Assembly (NCBI GenBank): GCA_019914945.1
Contig: CM034107.1
Coordinates: forward strand, 9,362,001 to 9,426,000
Source: Typha latifolia
Taxonomy: Eukaryota; Streptophyta; Magnoliopsida; Poales; Typhaceae
Reading direction: 5' to 3'
DNA: 64,000 nucleotides
Position numbers and translations under genes: made by a program. Numbering within the stretch: position 1 is the first letter of the stretch; each line of letters starts with the position of its first letter. The notes beneath the pieces are model-generated. The model searched no databases. It was not told the origin of the DNA and saw only the letters and a program-made list of their open reading frames with translations. Shown piece by piece: positions 1 to 13,700 of this stretch.

Positions 1-2149
1 TTTGAATCTTATATCATAGTTTGTGTTTAAAATTAGTAATAAGTTATATTATTTCATTGTACATAATCTATTAACTATATTTTTATCATCTCTATCATTA
101 CAATAGTTGAATTATTTATATAATTATTCAAGTGTATATTAAATACCTTACTCATGCATGTTATTTACGATTCCATCACACTTAGTGTCTATTCTTAGCC
201 TAACAAGCAGAATTATATTTATTAACCAAACATAGACTTCTTCGTTCAATGACTTGAATATATTCAAAATTGTTTAAAATTCATGGATTGTCTAAGCTTC
301 TACAACTACCCACATGATATATTTTTTATACCTTTTGTTTTTGAATAATTTAAAAATTTTGGTATACATGTGCCTAAGTAGTATTTCTGTTACCCCAAGC
401 ATGAGCTGCTCAAATATTTATATATTTTTTGTATGAAATTATTATTAGTTAATTGATATTTGAAATAACTCAAATATATATATATATACATATATATCTT
501 CCATTTATCAAAAATAAATACCCAACCATTTTTCTTTAGTCTTCCAATTATTTAAATGAGATTATCTAGAAATCAACTTTAGCTATCTTTACATGATCTC
601 TATATCTAAATAGTCAATAAATACATTTAATTATGTCTATCAATTTTTACTGATTAAGCAATTATCCACTATGACTTTTTTAGATAGTCATATATCTATT
701 GAGAAATCATTTGGACTATGCAACATATATATAAATAATTTTTCAAAACTGATGGTTTATTAGTAGCAAGTCTTTCTACCTGTAGTAGGATTGCTTCCAA
801 AAATTGTCTCTTCATCATTTCATAATAATCCCGCAACAATATTATTATTTATGACTAGTATCAATTGCATTTATAGCTTATTTTTGTTCTATAACTTGTA
901 TACCAAAAATATTCAACATTCAATCTCTTCTCATCGCTCAATTTATAGCCTTCATTTTTCAATTAGTGATGTTCATTAATTGCTCTATAAATTTGTCTAA
1001 CTATTTGAGTTGGATTTTAAATATAAATTTTTTCATACGAGTGGGGCCCTTATAAACTCTTAAACTGAAAGGATTAAGTCCTTCTTACTGAAGATATAGA
1101 AAGTCTAAGCTAAAATAATTTATTTGGGCAAACGAATGTAACTCTAGAAGATTCATTCGTTAAAAACTTATATAGATAGTCTTTCTAATGTGGAATTCTT
1201 TAAGCAATAACTTAAAAGATCACACATTTGAAAAAAAAAATTATTCTAATAACCAACATAGATTTATTAAAGTCCTCACCTTTAAATTAAAAAAAATCAG
1301 GTCTTTTCTCCTCCCTAGATAATATATATTGATCATTTTTTATTACTGTCAGAAATATTATCATCATAAAAAATTTGCATGGAAGAATCACCCTTCTCTC
1401 TCATTTTAACTTTTCTCAGAAAACTATGTCATCTTAATTATAATCTTCATCTTTTGTAGAATTAGTGTTAGTGCAATCGAAATTATAACAATCACATTTC
1501 CTATCAATACTACTTAAATAATAATTAATCAATTTTTATATCCCCCATTAGCTTCATGTTCATCCTTGGAGTTTAATTTTTAACAACTTCATCCTTAAAA
1601 TTTAAATTTTTTAGCACGTATAACTTCAATAGCTTCAGCAGATGCATCCTCATCTTATATATATTTATTACAAATATTGGTCTTATCCTAAGTTGTTCTT
1701 ACAACCCTCAACAATATCTCTTCACTAGTACTTATTATGCTGTCATTTTCTCCAACAGGCTCATTGGTAATCTTAATATTATCATTTGTGATTGCATTTA
1801 CTTTTTGTATTAATTAACTCATGAAGTATCATGTCGCTATCTAGAGTGTGGCATATTAATGTAGACATCTTCTTATTCAACATCAATTTCTTATATTGAT
1901 CTCTCATAAATTAATATTTAATTCATATCCGGAAAGGTTATACTTTGAAATTTTTAGTGGGCATTCTAGATTTATTTTTTTTAAAAGAATAATTTTATAA
2001 ATAGCCACGGTCAAAAAGCTTCATTAGAGTCGAAAACCAAAATAAACATCAATTCAATAGGAAAGCCACCATCTAGCCTTGCAAAAGATATGATTAACTT
2101 TACAATTATAATAATTATTAGTTTAAATTAAGATATATTTATGATGGAT
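1..2149. other. AT-rich intergenic DNA, no gene recognised
   Basis: The stretch is strongly AT-rich, with a short TA microsatellite near 475-495. The longest open frame is only about 62 codons and shows no family resemblance or coding bias. The part after about 1300 may belong to the minus-strand LINE relic that follows, but too little sequence is preserved to say so. Confidence 0.6.
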
Positions 2150-2720
2150 TTAAATGACTATGGGCTAGAGAAAATGCCCTTGATGATGTTGATAAGAAGA
2201 AGAGAGTTAGACTCGAAGAAGATATTGGTAAAATTCTTATTTTTAAAAAATAAGAAAGCTTCATGTATAGCAGCAACTTTAGCTATCAGAATCGATCCAT
2301 ATTTCTCACATATGACTCTTACATAGATAGCTAGTCAGATCACAACATCCCCCTACAAAAAAACAAAAAAAAAACTCTAATTGATTCACAAAGGATCCAT
2401 CTAAATCAACCTTAATACAATTTAGGGAAGGAGGCTCCTAGCGAACTAGGAAACTAGAGTGTGTGTGGGGGAGGGGGGATTTGTGGATCCAACAAAAATA
2501 TTTTGAAACTATTCATTAGTTAATAAAATAAAACGCCTCCAAACTTGTTTAATTTCTTCTCGCTCATTTTAAAAAATCACTTTATTACGATATTTTTATA
2601 TTTGCTAGCGTAACTGCAATAAGGGCTCTCATCCAAGGCTTAGTCTTAAGTATTAAGATTGTCATCTTCGAGCCAAAAACTATTAATCCATTTATTCCAA
2701 AAATTGAGATTAATACCAAG
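2150..2720 (-). pseudogene. LINE relic: RNase H-like tail of a plant non-LTR retrotransposon
   Basis: Read on the minus strand, 2433-2385 gives a Lys-Val-Asp-Leu-Asp-Gly-Ser-Phe block, the usual start of the RNase H domain at the end of plant LINE ORF2. Further on, 2270-2160 gives a Glu-Ser-Asn-Ser-Leu-Leu-Leu-Ile-Asn-Ile-Ile-Lys-Gly block, matching the segment around the third catalytic region. The same segment is found in the better preserved LINE at 27391-27693. The DNA from 2500 to 2720 gives an Asn-Phe-Trp-Asn-Lys-Trp stretch of the kind found just before RNase H. Stops and frame changes separate the blocks, so this is a dead fragment. Family assignment is by eye. Confidence 0.5.
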
Positions 2721-3680
2721 ATTAACTCTCAATAGTTCCTATAAGATAAGAGTAACTGTATAGGAGAAAAATAAATAACTTTATGGCCTCTATATATGAT
2801 ATATAGTCTCGATAAACTATATATTATATAATTTATCCATTTATATAGGTTACATTCGATCTATAAATAAGTTTTTCTTCATTGTAAAATATTAGTATAT
2901 GATAATGATAAGACATCTATAGCATTTAAAGTAAATATAATACATATTAAATAGTAAAATAATAACAGTATGGAATCACAAACACTTTATAAACATAACA
3001 ATTGAACAAAATAATATGAGACCACAAACACTTTGCATTATATAATCATTGAGTGAGATTATAAGCACTCTATCCCATGAATAAATTATACAAACACATT
3101 CTCATATAATTGGACAAAAAATATAAAAAGAACAAAATTAAGAAAGCCTCATGAGTAAGAATGCCTGAGATAATATTTCAACAAAATGGACTAGAGTCTA
3201 TATGTCAAAATGCCCTGTACCATCATAGAAAAAGAATAATTAATTATTCATACATAATTGTGTGGTTAGAAAGTATATTGTTGAATGTTTTCATTAGAGA
3301 TTTACTATCTTTAATAATGCTTTTCATCCTCTAAGGATTTATGAATAAATACCTACCAAGAGATTGTCCCGGTGTTGTTCATGATTTTAATTCCATATAG
3401 CAGTATATACTATAAAAACTTCTATAGCTTTCATCTTGATTATATATTATTTTATAGTAACGATATTTGTTTATTAGCTTGATTAGTTAAAACTTTAGTA
3501 TGAATTAGTTAAGCTACTACATTTTCTAAGCTACAATTTTCATATTGTATTTCAATATGCCCCTAATACATTTGCATTTCTTTTTGTTTATGTATTTTTC
3601 ATTCATATCCTAAATACTTAGCAAATATAAGATTTTTAGGTATATGCTATATATGCACTAGTCTACATGTAAGTGTATAA
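2721..3680. other. AT-rich intergenic DNA, nothing recognised
   Basis: No open frame of interest, RNA gene or clear repeat was seen. Composition is like the preceding AT-rich DNA. Confidence 0.5.
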
Positions 3681-4110
3681 TGTTATGATCCGATCACGGG
3701 AGACAAGTCAGTTAGGTCGGATCAAGTCGAATCGAGTCTAGTTAGTTATTTTATTTTGCTTATTGCTTTTAATTTTAAATTAAAACAGATGTAAGCCTAA
3801 TAAGACGAAGTGGATCCGACCCGTTATGACTCTACTTTTATAGATAGGAGAGCTCATGTGTTATTTTGAGGTGTGGAACGAATATTGGTTTTAATTATTT
3901 TGTTATCGTGCATTTACAGTTTTATCGTAGTCGTTAGATCATCTTTATTTTCCTAGGAGTAGATTAATAATCCTAGAACCTTTCTAAACCTCAAAATCTT
4001 AGCTGCCACCCTCCTCCACAAACCACTCTACCTTGCGAAATCTGGTTAGTAGCATATAAGTATGGACTAATCAAGAGAATATTTACAACTTCCTCTTGAT
4101 CTTGTATATC
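3681..4110 (+). repeat. LTR-like dispersed repeat (copy 1)
   Basis: Starts with TGTTATGATCCG. It shares an ordered series of blocks with 50452-50930: a Lys/Gly-poor start rich in gtcgaatcgagt, then a TATA-like tttatagatagg, then a cagtcgttagatca-type block, then ccaccctcctccacaaacca. In the second copy the same blocks directly follow a gag fragment, so this is most likely an LTR, perhaps solo. Its right end is not defined. Confidence 0.5.
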
Positions 4111-4745
4111 CCCTTGTTTCTTTGGTGATAGTAATCTTCCTGGCCCAATTTAAATACAGAAACTGACAGATTAGTATTTATGAGCAGAATAAATAGATGG
4201 CAGCAAAGAGTGATCTGAATAAAACCTCAAAAGCATGAAAGAAGAAAAGTAAAACATTCACCGCATAATAGAAACAGATTGGACTCTTAACCTCCAAAAC
4301 AAAAATGTAACTACAGCCCCTCACAAGAGCAATGAGTTTTTTAATCAGATAACTATTCAAATACAACACTGATTCTCGAAAAAAAGGAAAAAAAAATAGT
4401 GTATTTAAAGAAGAACAAAAATCTATCTATGAATACACAACATACAACACGAGAAAGAATAAATATAATGAATTTTGCCGCCTCTGATGTCGTGGGCTGC
4501 CAAAGAATATTCCACATCCAAGCACAGATTATTCAAATCAATGGTCACTTGTTTTCTTAATAATAATCATCCATATTTAATGAGTAGACGGCTGAAAGCA
4601 AAGGATAATGAAATCTCTTCTTTCTGTCAAGGTGATTATCATATCATACTGCTGCCGCCTGTAGCGCAGTAACCATATACCGAGTCTGGGTGGATTGGTA
4701 TCTTCTGAAGCCTTCTGAACATAACTTGCAGATGATTTATAAAGC
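4111..4745. other. 3' flank and presumed 3' UTR of the CSLC gene
   Basis: The stretch lies between the LTR-like repeat and the CSLC stop codon. It should contain the 3' UTR of the minus-strand gene. No clear polyadenylation signal or other gene could be assigned. Confidence 0.4.
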
Positions 4746-7700
4746 TCAGCTAACCTGCTCTCCAATCAAATCAAGCCCAACGACAAGGAAAGTTATACCT
4801 TGAAACAGTAAGAAGTAGAAATGAATCCCTTGAGCAGTCAATAGGCTTCTTGCAGATGCAGTTAATAGAATGAAAGCGAGTGCAAGCTCCTTCCTGTAGA
4901 GACGATTTCTCTTGATCTTTCCAGCTTTCTTAGTCATCTCCAGCTTGTTCAACTCAGCGAGGCCTGATTCAGAGGAGGCTCTGTGAAGGCCTTTGCTCTC
5001 AAGTTGGGGTGCAGCATCCTTTCCAGCAAAGGAAACCAAATCAGCTTCTGATGACCTTCCCAACTTCTTAGTCACTATCCATTCATATGAACTTCCGAAT
5101 TTGAATAATCCAGAGATCATGGCGTTAAATTTGGTGACTGACATTGTATTCTCGAAAAGAAGATACGGGACTATAAATGGAAATGACTTTGGCGCTGGAA
5201 GGATGTTCACGAGAGACATGATACCAGGAACATAGCAGACAACCCAAGCTGGCAATTGAGCTTCTGGTAGAAACATAGTTAATGGGAGGATGATGCAGAA
5301 CAGAGTAAAAGAATAGAACGGAAGGATCAGCTTTCGTAAGAGGAAGAAAAGAAATATCAAATTGGCCTTCTTGAAGATATTCACCTAAAACCACAAAAGA
5401 GAATAATTTGTCATGAGCGTAAATGCATATTCACACTTACTACTTGTACAAAATGTTTAAGCAGATGACCGCAACACTTTATTCATGTACTTGACGAGTA
5501 TGGAAAGTCCACCTTCGACCGAAGAATGTCAAGGAAGCATAAACGGAATAGCTGCATCGGACCTGAATGCCATCGGTGCTGCTGTTTCTTGTAGGCCTCA
5601 TAGGATTCAGGAAGCTCACACAGACACTGAACATGAAGATACAAAAAAGGATTTAGTCATCTTACATGGATGGCTAGGATAATTAGTTACTGAATGTATG
5701 GTAACATATACCAGACCTTTACGTCATTAAGATATATGAACTTCCATCCACAAAGATGAGCACGGACAGCAATATCCATATCTTCTACAGTTGTTCTCTC
5801 CAACCAGCCACCAGACTCTTCGAGTGCCTTTATCCTCCATACCCCAGCTGTACCGTTGAAACCAAAGAAATTAATAAATATACCATTCACCTGCTGTTCT
5901 ACCTCAAAATGGAATGACAAGTTTATGTTTTGCAGCCTTGTGAGGAGGTTTTCATCCTTGTTGACAAAAGCCCATCTAGTTTGTACCAATGCCAAATCAT
6001 CATTCCCCTGAAAATTGAAAGTATTGCATATTAGGAAGGATCACAATAAGTTCTCTCCGTCACTATAAATACTCTGCAATCTATTTAGATGAATGTGAAA
6101 CATAAACGAAAAGTTATTGATAGTTTAAACTTTAACGAGTTATTTTAAGTTTTAACAATTGACTCGCTGAAATTATTCATATCTTGCCTGGAAAATAATA
6201 GATGTAGTAACATAATAGCCAAACTTGCTTAATGGAATAGACTGCACAAGAGTGCTGATGCCTAGGGGTAGATTAACAGCAGTGACCAAATAAACGAGCT
6301 ACCTTAAAATGAGGGATCGTCCTTTTCAAGAAATCAGGTGTCGGCTGAAAATCAGCATCAAAGATTGCAACAAATTCATAATCCTTCACATAATCACAGC
6401 TCATAGCAGACTTCAGATTCCCTGCTTTATAGCCTGTGCGGATAAGTCGGTGGCGATACAAGATGCGGACACCCTTTTGTTGCCATTTCAGCACCTCTGC
6501 CTTTATAAGAAGCTGCACATCCATATCATCAGAATCATCCAAAACTTGAACTAGCATTCTATCCCTTGGCCAGTCCTGGATGCAAACTGCTGCAATAGAC
6601 TGTTGGTAGACCTGGTGCATTGACATTGAAAAACATTCAGTACCAAAGACATTAAGAACATAACAAACAGATTTCATGAAACCAGATGTTAATGAACATC
6701 TTTATGGACAGGATAAGAAATGTACCAGTACTTCATAACAGACCATAATAAATAAATCTCCCCAGCCTATTTTTGGAAGGAAGTTACAACATAGAAATTC
6801 TTCTAAAGTTCTTTACAAAAATAAAATCAAAAAATATATTGTGGTGAACGAGTGTTGAACAAGAACCGATCAACTGAAAGACAATGATAGTAAGACATCT
6901 TATTATAGATAATAAGAACGTCAAATGCAATATCCATCTGCAACTTTCATTATATATTTATGGTAAAATAGTTATCAATTTCAACCAGTTCTTTTTGTGC
7001 TTAGATAAGTTGTATCTTCTAATAATCTTTTGTTACAACTACAATATAAATTAGCAATCTACTCTAAAAGAAGAAGACTGGAAGTTCTGAAGGACAGTCA
7101 CATATAGAATATTATTGCAAGCTGAAGTAATTGATCAATAAAATTGTCAGTGTGATAGGCATGTAGGCTCCAACTCATCTCTCTAGGAGTTCTACCTTGT
7201 ACTAGCAATCTTTGATGCAACCACCAATATAAATTAATTGTATATATCACCATATTTGTTGTATAGCTTTGAGAAGGAAACTATTGTGATTACCTTCCTT
7301 GTTTGGAAGTGCTTTAATTAATAAAATTAGTTAATAAATTGTAATTATGGGATGTGAGTCCTTTCTAAAAGAGGAAGAAGAGAGCATAGAGATTGTTCAG
7401 TTAAATTGACATAATATCAGAGCCTCTCTGTGCTTTCCCTGTTTTCTGAATTTTTCTGTGAGTTTCAGTTCCGCAGTCCTTTAGTTCTCTGGCTCGTTGT
7501 TGACAGGTTCCTGGTGCTATTTAGCATTTTGGGTGGCTGTTGCTTCTTTGGTTTTGGGAGATCTCCATCCGTTTTGCCAGAAAGTACCTGGGAAATTCAG
7601 TTCCAATTATTTGTAATTGGAAAGAAATTGTGGGTTCATGTGGATGGTAGTGATTCTGCTCCTACTGATCCTAAAAAGTTAGCTCAATGGAAGGTCAAAG

Positions 7701-10700
7701 ATGCACAAGCAATGACATGGATATTGGGGTCTATTGACCCACTTCTTAATATGCGGCCCTATAAGACTGCCAAATCTATGTGGGAATAACTGAAAAGAAG
7801 TATATAATCAGGACAGTACAACAAGTCTTTTTCAGTTGGAGTATGAGATTACTAGCTATACACGGGGCAATCTCTTTTTTCAAGATTACTTTTCTAGATT
7901 TCAGAATTTATGGGGAAAATGTTCAAATATTGTATATGCTAAGGTATTATCTGCATCTCTCTTGGCTGTTCAGGTTGTACATGGAGATAGCAAGAGAGGT
8001 CAAGTTTTGATGAAATCGAGGTCTGAATTTGAGGCTAGTCGCTTCAATCTAATGAATGTGATCCTCCTTCATCTCTCAATATTTGCTTTAGAGAGTTACC
8101 AAAGGAAAAACAACATATTCATGCAAGCATCCTTTAAGCAAGAGACTTAGGTGTGAAAACAGATCGGATAGTACTCAATTCATATCTAGATCCATATTTT
8201 TGGTGCGGATATAAATTCAAATATGGATATTGAATAGATAGTAAAATTTAAAACCACATCCTAACTAAACGGATACAAATAATTGTGTAGAGAAGTGTTT
8301 TGATATTATTCATAGTGATGTTTGGGGAAGTATTTTGTATTTTTGTGACGTTCATTGATTATTACAATTCGCATACCTGGGTAAATCTTTTCATTCTGAA
8401 TTTGAGGTCTTTGCTATTTTCAAGTCCTTTTGGCATATGTTGAGACTCAATTCTCCACTAATATTAAGATCTTGCGATATGATAATAGTGGGGAATATGT
8501 CTAATGAGTTTCATGGTTTTTCACGCCATAAAGGTACTATTTCCTAATGTTCTTGACCTTATATGCCATAGCAAAACAATCTTGTTGTAAGGAAGAATCA
8601 TCTTCTAGATGTTTTTCGGAAATTATTACTTAAATATTTTATTCCATCTAAATTTTGGGTTGAGGTTTTATCTCCTATAGTTTATTTAATCAATAAACTG
8701 CCCTCTCAAGTGTTAAACCTTGCTCTCCATATTTTTGTCTGCACAAACAACATCCTAGTTATCATAATTTGCATACTTTTAGATGTGTTTGTTTCGTTCA
8801 CTTGCCCCCTCATGAACGTCATAAACTCTCTCTACTATTTATTGCGCCTTTATGGGTTATAGTGTCTCAAAAAGGTTTTGCTTTCTACGATCCATGTTTT
8901 AACAAACTTCATATTTCTTGTAATGTTGTTTTCTTTGAGAACCAGTATTTCTTTCTTGTCATATTGCATCCTCTCATGTCGTTCCTATTCTTTCTAGTTT
9001 TGATAATCTGATCTCTCTTCTTTAGTGGTTTAAGCCTAGATTTGTGTATGAACGATGTCAACTTACTGCGCACCTTGCTGAGTCTAATATGGTATTTGCT
9101 CCTATTTCACCTCCTCTTAGACGATCTGACTACATTTCACATCCTCCTGCTCGGTATGGTTTCTCTTGTACCTCCTTACTGTGACCTTGTCCACTATTTC
9201 CATTCCCACATGTTACTCACATGTAAATTAAGCATGAGTGTAGGCAAAAAGCTATGTAGGATGAACTTCAAACCCCTTAAGAGAATCACACAAGAGACAT
9301 TGTTCTTTGTCCAACTAATGTTAAGCTTATTGGGTGTAAATGGGTCTATTTAGTTAGACTTCGTCCAAATGGGTACATGGATCGCTATAAGGCATGTTTG
9401 GTTGCTCTTGATAATTGACAGGAGTATGAGGTGGACTATGAGAAAACATTTGCTCCTGTAGCCAAAATAACTATCGTGCCTGTAGTTATAGTGATTGCTG
9501 CCTCATAAGGTTGGCTACTTTATTAAATGGATGTCAAAAATGCCATTTGTCATAGTGAACTCTAGGAGGATATTTACATGACACCTCTATCTGGCTTATC
9601 TCCTTCATCTACTTCAGTCGTGTGTAAGTTGAAGCAGACTCTGTATGGATTGAAACAGCTTCCCAGAGAAATTTCGATCTACTTTGTTCGTTTCTCTTAT
9701 GTGCAAAGCCAATATGACTCTTCTTTATTTCTTTGAAAGACATCCTCTAGTGTGGTCCTTCTTGTCTATGTCGATGATATTGTTATTACCAAGATTGATT
9801 CTTTGCTAATTACTCACCTTAAGCACAACCTTTATGATTCTTTTCATATGAAAGATCTTGGTCCTCTTCAATACTTCTTAGGATTGGAAGTTCATACTAA
9901 TCCATCAAGTGTCTTCTTACATCAACACAAACACACATATGACTTGATTGCCTTAGTTGGTCTGCAGGACTCTTCCTTTATGGATACTCCTATAGAAGTG
10001 AATGTTAAGTACGGTTCTGATCTTACATTATTTCAGCAGTTGGTTGGCAGCTTAAATTACCTCATGATTACACGGCCTGATATCTCATTTGTTGTCCAAC
10101 AAGTTAGTCAATTCATGTAGTCTCCTCAACATCTTCATTTGGCAGTTGATCATCGCAAGGTTCAAAAAATCGGAATTGGGATGGAGACTGGTTCTCCCAA
10201 AAAACAATATATATCGGCTGCTAGGATTAGATCAGACTATTTTTAATTGCATAAAATTCTAAACATTATTTAAAAATACATGAAAATTTCTAATTTTTTT
10301 TATAAACTAACAAAAATAAGAAAATAATAATTACTCATATATGAAATCTAAAAACTAAAAAAAACTTACTCATAACTATTGCAATGAAAAAGGAGGAGAG
10401 AGTGAAAGAAATGAAAAGAAAAAGAAATAAAAAATTCTGTCATAGTGAAGGAGAGAAGAAAAAAAACTGCAATGAAGAAATAAGAGAAGAGAGAGAAAAA
10501 TAAATAAAATAAAAAATTGATATAATTGAAGTAGCTGGAATTGGATCTACGTCGGTGGAGTTTACTAGAGCTGAATTTCTGCATGGAGAAGCAATAACTA
10601 TTATCGTAGGGAGGGAAAAAGAGTAATAGTGAAAGGGAGAAAGAGAGGAGGAAATCCAGATTGGGATCGACCGATCCCACCCGATCCCGATCAATTGAGG

Positions 10701-13700
10701 GATTGGGATCAGCTTCGTGATCCTTCGAACTATGGTTCATCGTATCATTTGATGTCTCAAGGTTCTTCGCATCATAGCTTGTTCTTTCTTGCTAGTTCTC
10801 CTCTTCGTCCTGTTGCATTTAGTGATGCCGATTGGGCAGGATGTCCTGATACTTGTCCTTCTGCCACTAGTTGGTGCATATTTCTTTGAAATTCTTTAAT
10901 CTCTTGGAAAAGTAAGAAGCAAGATGGTGTTTCCAAATCTTTAATTGAGTCAGAGTATTGTGCAATGTCGGCAGGGCTATCTCATGAGTGTACCAATCAT
11001 ATTGTGGTGAATTATTATTCTATTTAGAAAGCTGTCGATACTTGAGTATTTTCTCTCCCACATTTTCACAAATCTTCAAATAGCAGATGTGTTCCCCAGG
11101 GCCATAATCCGGCAGCACCATCAGTTTCTTGTTGGCAAATTGATGCTTCTTGATCGACCAACATCAGTTTAAGGGGGGCTATCAGTGTGGTAGGCGTGTG
11201 CACTGCCAACTCAAACGCCGCCAACTCATCTCTCTAGGGTTTCTACCTTATGGGCAGCCACCGATATCAATTAGTTGTATATATTACAAAATCTGTTGTA
11301 TAGCTTTGGGAAGGAAACTATTGCTATTACCTTGCTTGTTTGGAGGTGCTTTAGTAAGTAAGATCAATTAATTAGGTCGTAATTAAGGGACATGAGTCCT
11401 TTCTAAAGGAGGAAGAAGAGAGCATAGAGATTATTCAGTCAAATTGACAAATATAAATACCTAGTTATATAGAAAATATCGCAGTTCGTGCTTCTGAAAA
11501 AAAAAGCAGATTTAAAAGGGTCTGCATGACTAGGAACCATCTTCAGACAACAGACCTAGATTTACATTCTTCTTCACTCCCACATGGGCTCTCATCCACA
11601 TCCTTCCTCTCACTTTATTCAAATTGTCAACTAACTTGTGTGAGTTTTCCTTACCATGACCTCAAATCATCATTACACATCTCCATACCAATTTACTATA
11701 ATATCTTGGAGTAAAATCAATAAGGGAGAGTGAGAAACATCTGAGTCTCCTTAGTTGAACTCATTCCTAACCAACCTTACCCTCTCTAGCACCCACTTCA
11801 CCATTTGAAACTTTACCTTCTTATCATTTTGAGGCTTTCCTATTTCTGTTACTTACAAAATTAGGAACTCTGAGTCAGAGTGGTGCAGGAAATTCATAGA
11901 ATAAAGGACTTGTTCAAGATAATCTGGACATTCCCATTATACTATTAACTATAAGCAGAAAACATATATTATCCTATCATAACTACTGCTTTGCTCTGTT
12001 CTACCTTCTCTGAGTGAAATTTTGGACATGTCCATGTCTCTTCTTCTACTTGTCTATTTAAGAAAGTATCAACCAAAAGGTTTTGCAAAATCTGCAGTTA
12101 AAGAGAACTAATTTGAGGATCTAATGGCTCTAGCTAAAGGGACTGATCTGATTAAAAACATCGATTAGGTGGGCCCCACCCATAACTCATAAATCACAAA
12201 GTATAGGTGGGTAAAAGACCTATTGTCATGCTTCTCAATCTCATTTGTTGTGCCTTATACCACCAAAATAATTTACAATAATTTGGTCTATGAACTATGT
12301 TCTGAAACCATGGACTTTAAGCAGGAATGCAGACTGCTACAGTGCAACAAAGGAGATAGCAGTAATGCTCTCAAGAGAATGCTACATGCTTGCCCATTAG
12401 TTGTTCCAAAAGAGCTCCTTTCTCAGAAGAGTAATATATGTGCAAAGTTGGCATTTTGAAAAAGTAAAAAGGTGTTTTGTTCCTTTATCCTAGGATAAAT
12501 AGTTCCACCAAATGGGTGGAACTATTTTATAGGATAAAATGAAACATTTGATGCATGTAACAGGAATTTTTTTTCCAATTCCTTAGTCCAATGTTATCGT
12601 TGACCTTTGAAAATGAAAGGAGCAAGTTGGGAGAAAGTATCCTAGGAATTCTACTTCCAAACACAACATAATTACTAGAGCACCCTCCAAATATTTTCTT
12701 AACATACTAAGGTTGCATTTGAAAATGGAATTCTTAACGTTCAGTATTTCATTCCGAGATGGAACCTTGACTTAGTCGATTAATAACCATTACCTGTCCT
12801 TTTCTAGTGCACAATTACACATCTCAATATCTTCATGCAAGCTAGATCAGCTTCAAATTATTTTCACATCATGTAATTCAGGTTGTCTTACAGCTGTTAA
12901 CTGTAGGTTAGAACCTCGGCTTTAATTTAAGGAGAAATAATAACTAGACACTACAGAGAACAAGAACTTTATTGCATTTATCATGCTTTAGTATCCCCTT
13001 AATTCTCCCTTCACATTGAACAATCCGTCCTATCTAATGTAGAAAAATCACTTCTTCTTTTTCTGCTAACTATAAAGTATTTCTATAAAAAAAAATTCCA
13101 GTTGAATTTTCTTTAATCAGTCTAAAAAATTCCAGTTGAATTTTCTATAATCAGTCTCAAAACTCTCAGACCGAATTATAGAAGGATACATAAAGTCAAC
13201 ACCAAAAAGTTGGAATTAAAGGCTTTGTTGTTGTTGTTGCCTCATACCAACTTACTAATGTTCTCAGTATTCTGAGTTATGATCTTGTGCCCGTTACAGT
13301 CTCCCATGAAGCAGTGGTTTATCACATAAAAGCCTTGAAACCTTGAAACTATAAATGCAAGTGGAGATGTCCCACCAATATAATATGTAGATATCCTACA
13401 CTAGTTAAAATGAAATCTTTGAGCCACTATCTTACAATACATTAAGATACAAAATTACTACTTGGAAGCCTGAAAGTACAATACTCTAAAGTCATTGTAC
13501 ATCATGGCCAGAAATTTCCCCATGGAACTTCCATAAATCAAAAGATGCATAAGTGGAAAATTTACATGATAAAAAAGGCCACCCATGTTGAAAAGAAGTA
13601 CTAGAAGCAGATAATTCAAGTTAAAGAATAACTCATAAACGTTAAATTCAGGGATAAACTTAAAACACTGATTCTACCAATGGAGTTATGTTGCAATCAT

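Larger units (their letters stand above)
7145..11449 (+). mobile_element. Degenerate Ty1/copia LTR retrotransposon inside CSLC intron 1, antisense to the host gene
   Basis: Two LTRs of about 267 and 270 bp flank an internal region of about 3.8 kb with domains in the order gag, integrase, reverse transcriptase, RNase H, which is the copia order. A primer binding site related to TGGTATCAGAGCC (here taatatcagagcc, 7412-7424) follows the 5' LTR. A polypurine tract (aaggggggc, 11171-11179) precedes the 3' LTR. The flanking 5-mers are AAAAT and AATAT, a target duplication with one mismatch. All coding regions carry stops and frameshifts, and protease could not be located. The element does not touch the CSLC splice sites. 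Confidence 0.88.

Noticed and set aside
7430..11140. A host gene inside the CSLC intron
   Set aside because: All coding blocks are copia gag, integrase, RT and RNase H bounded by LTRs.
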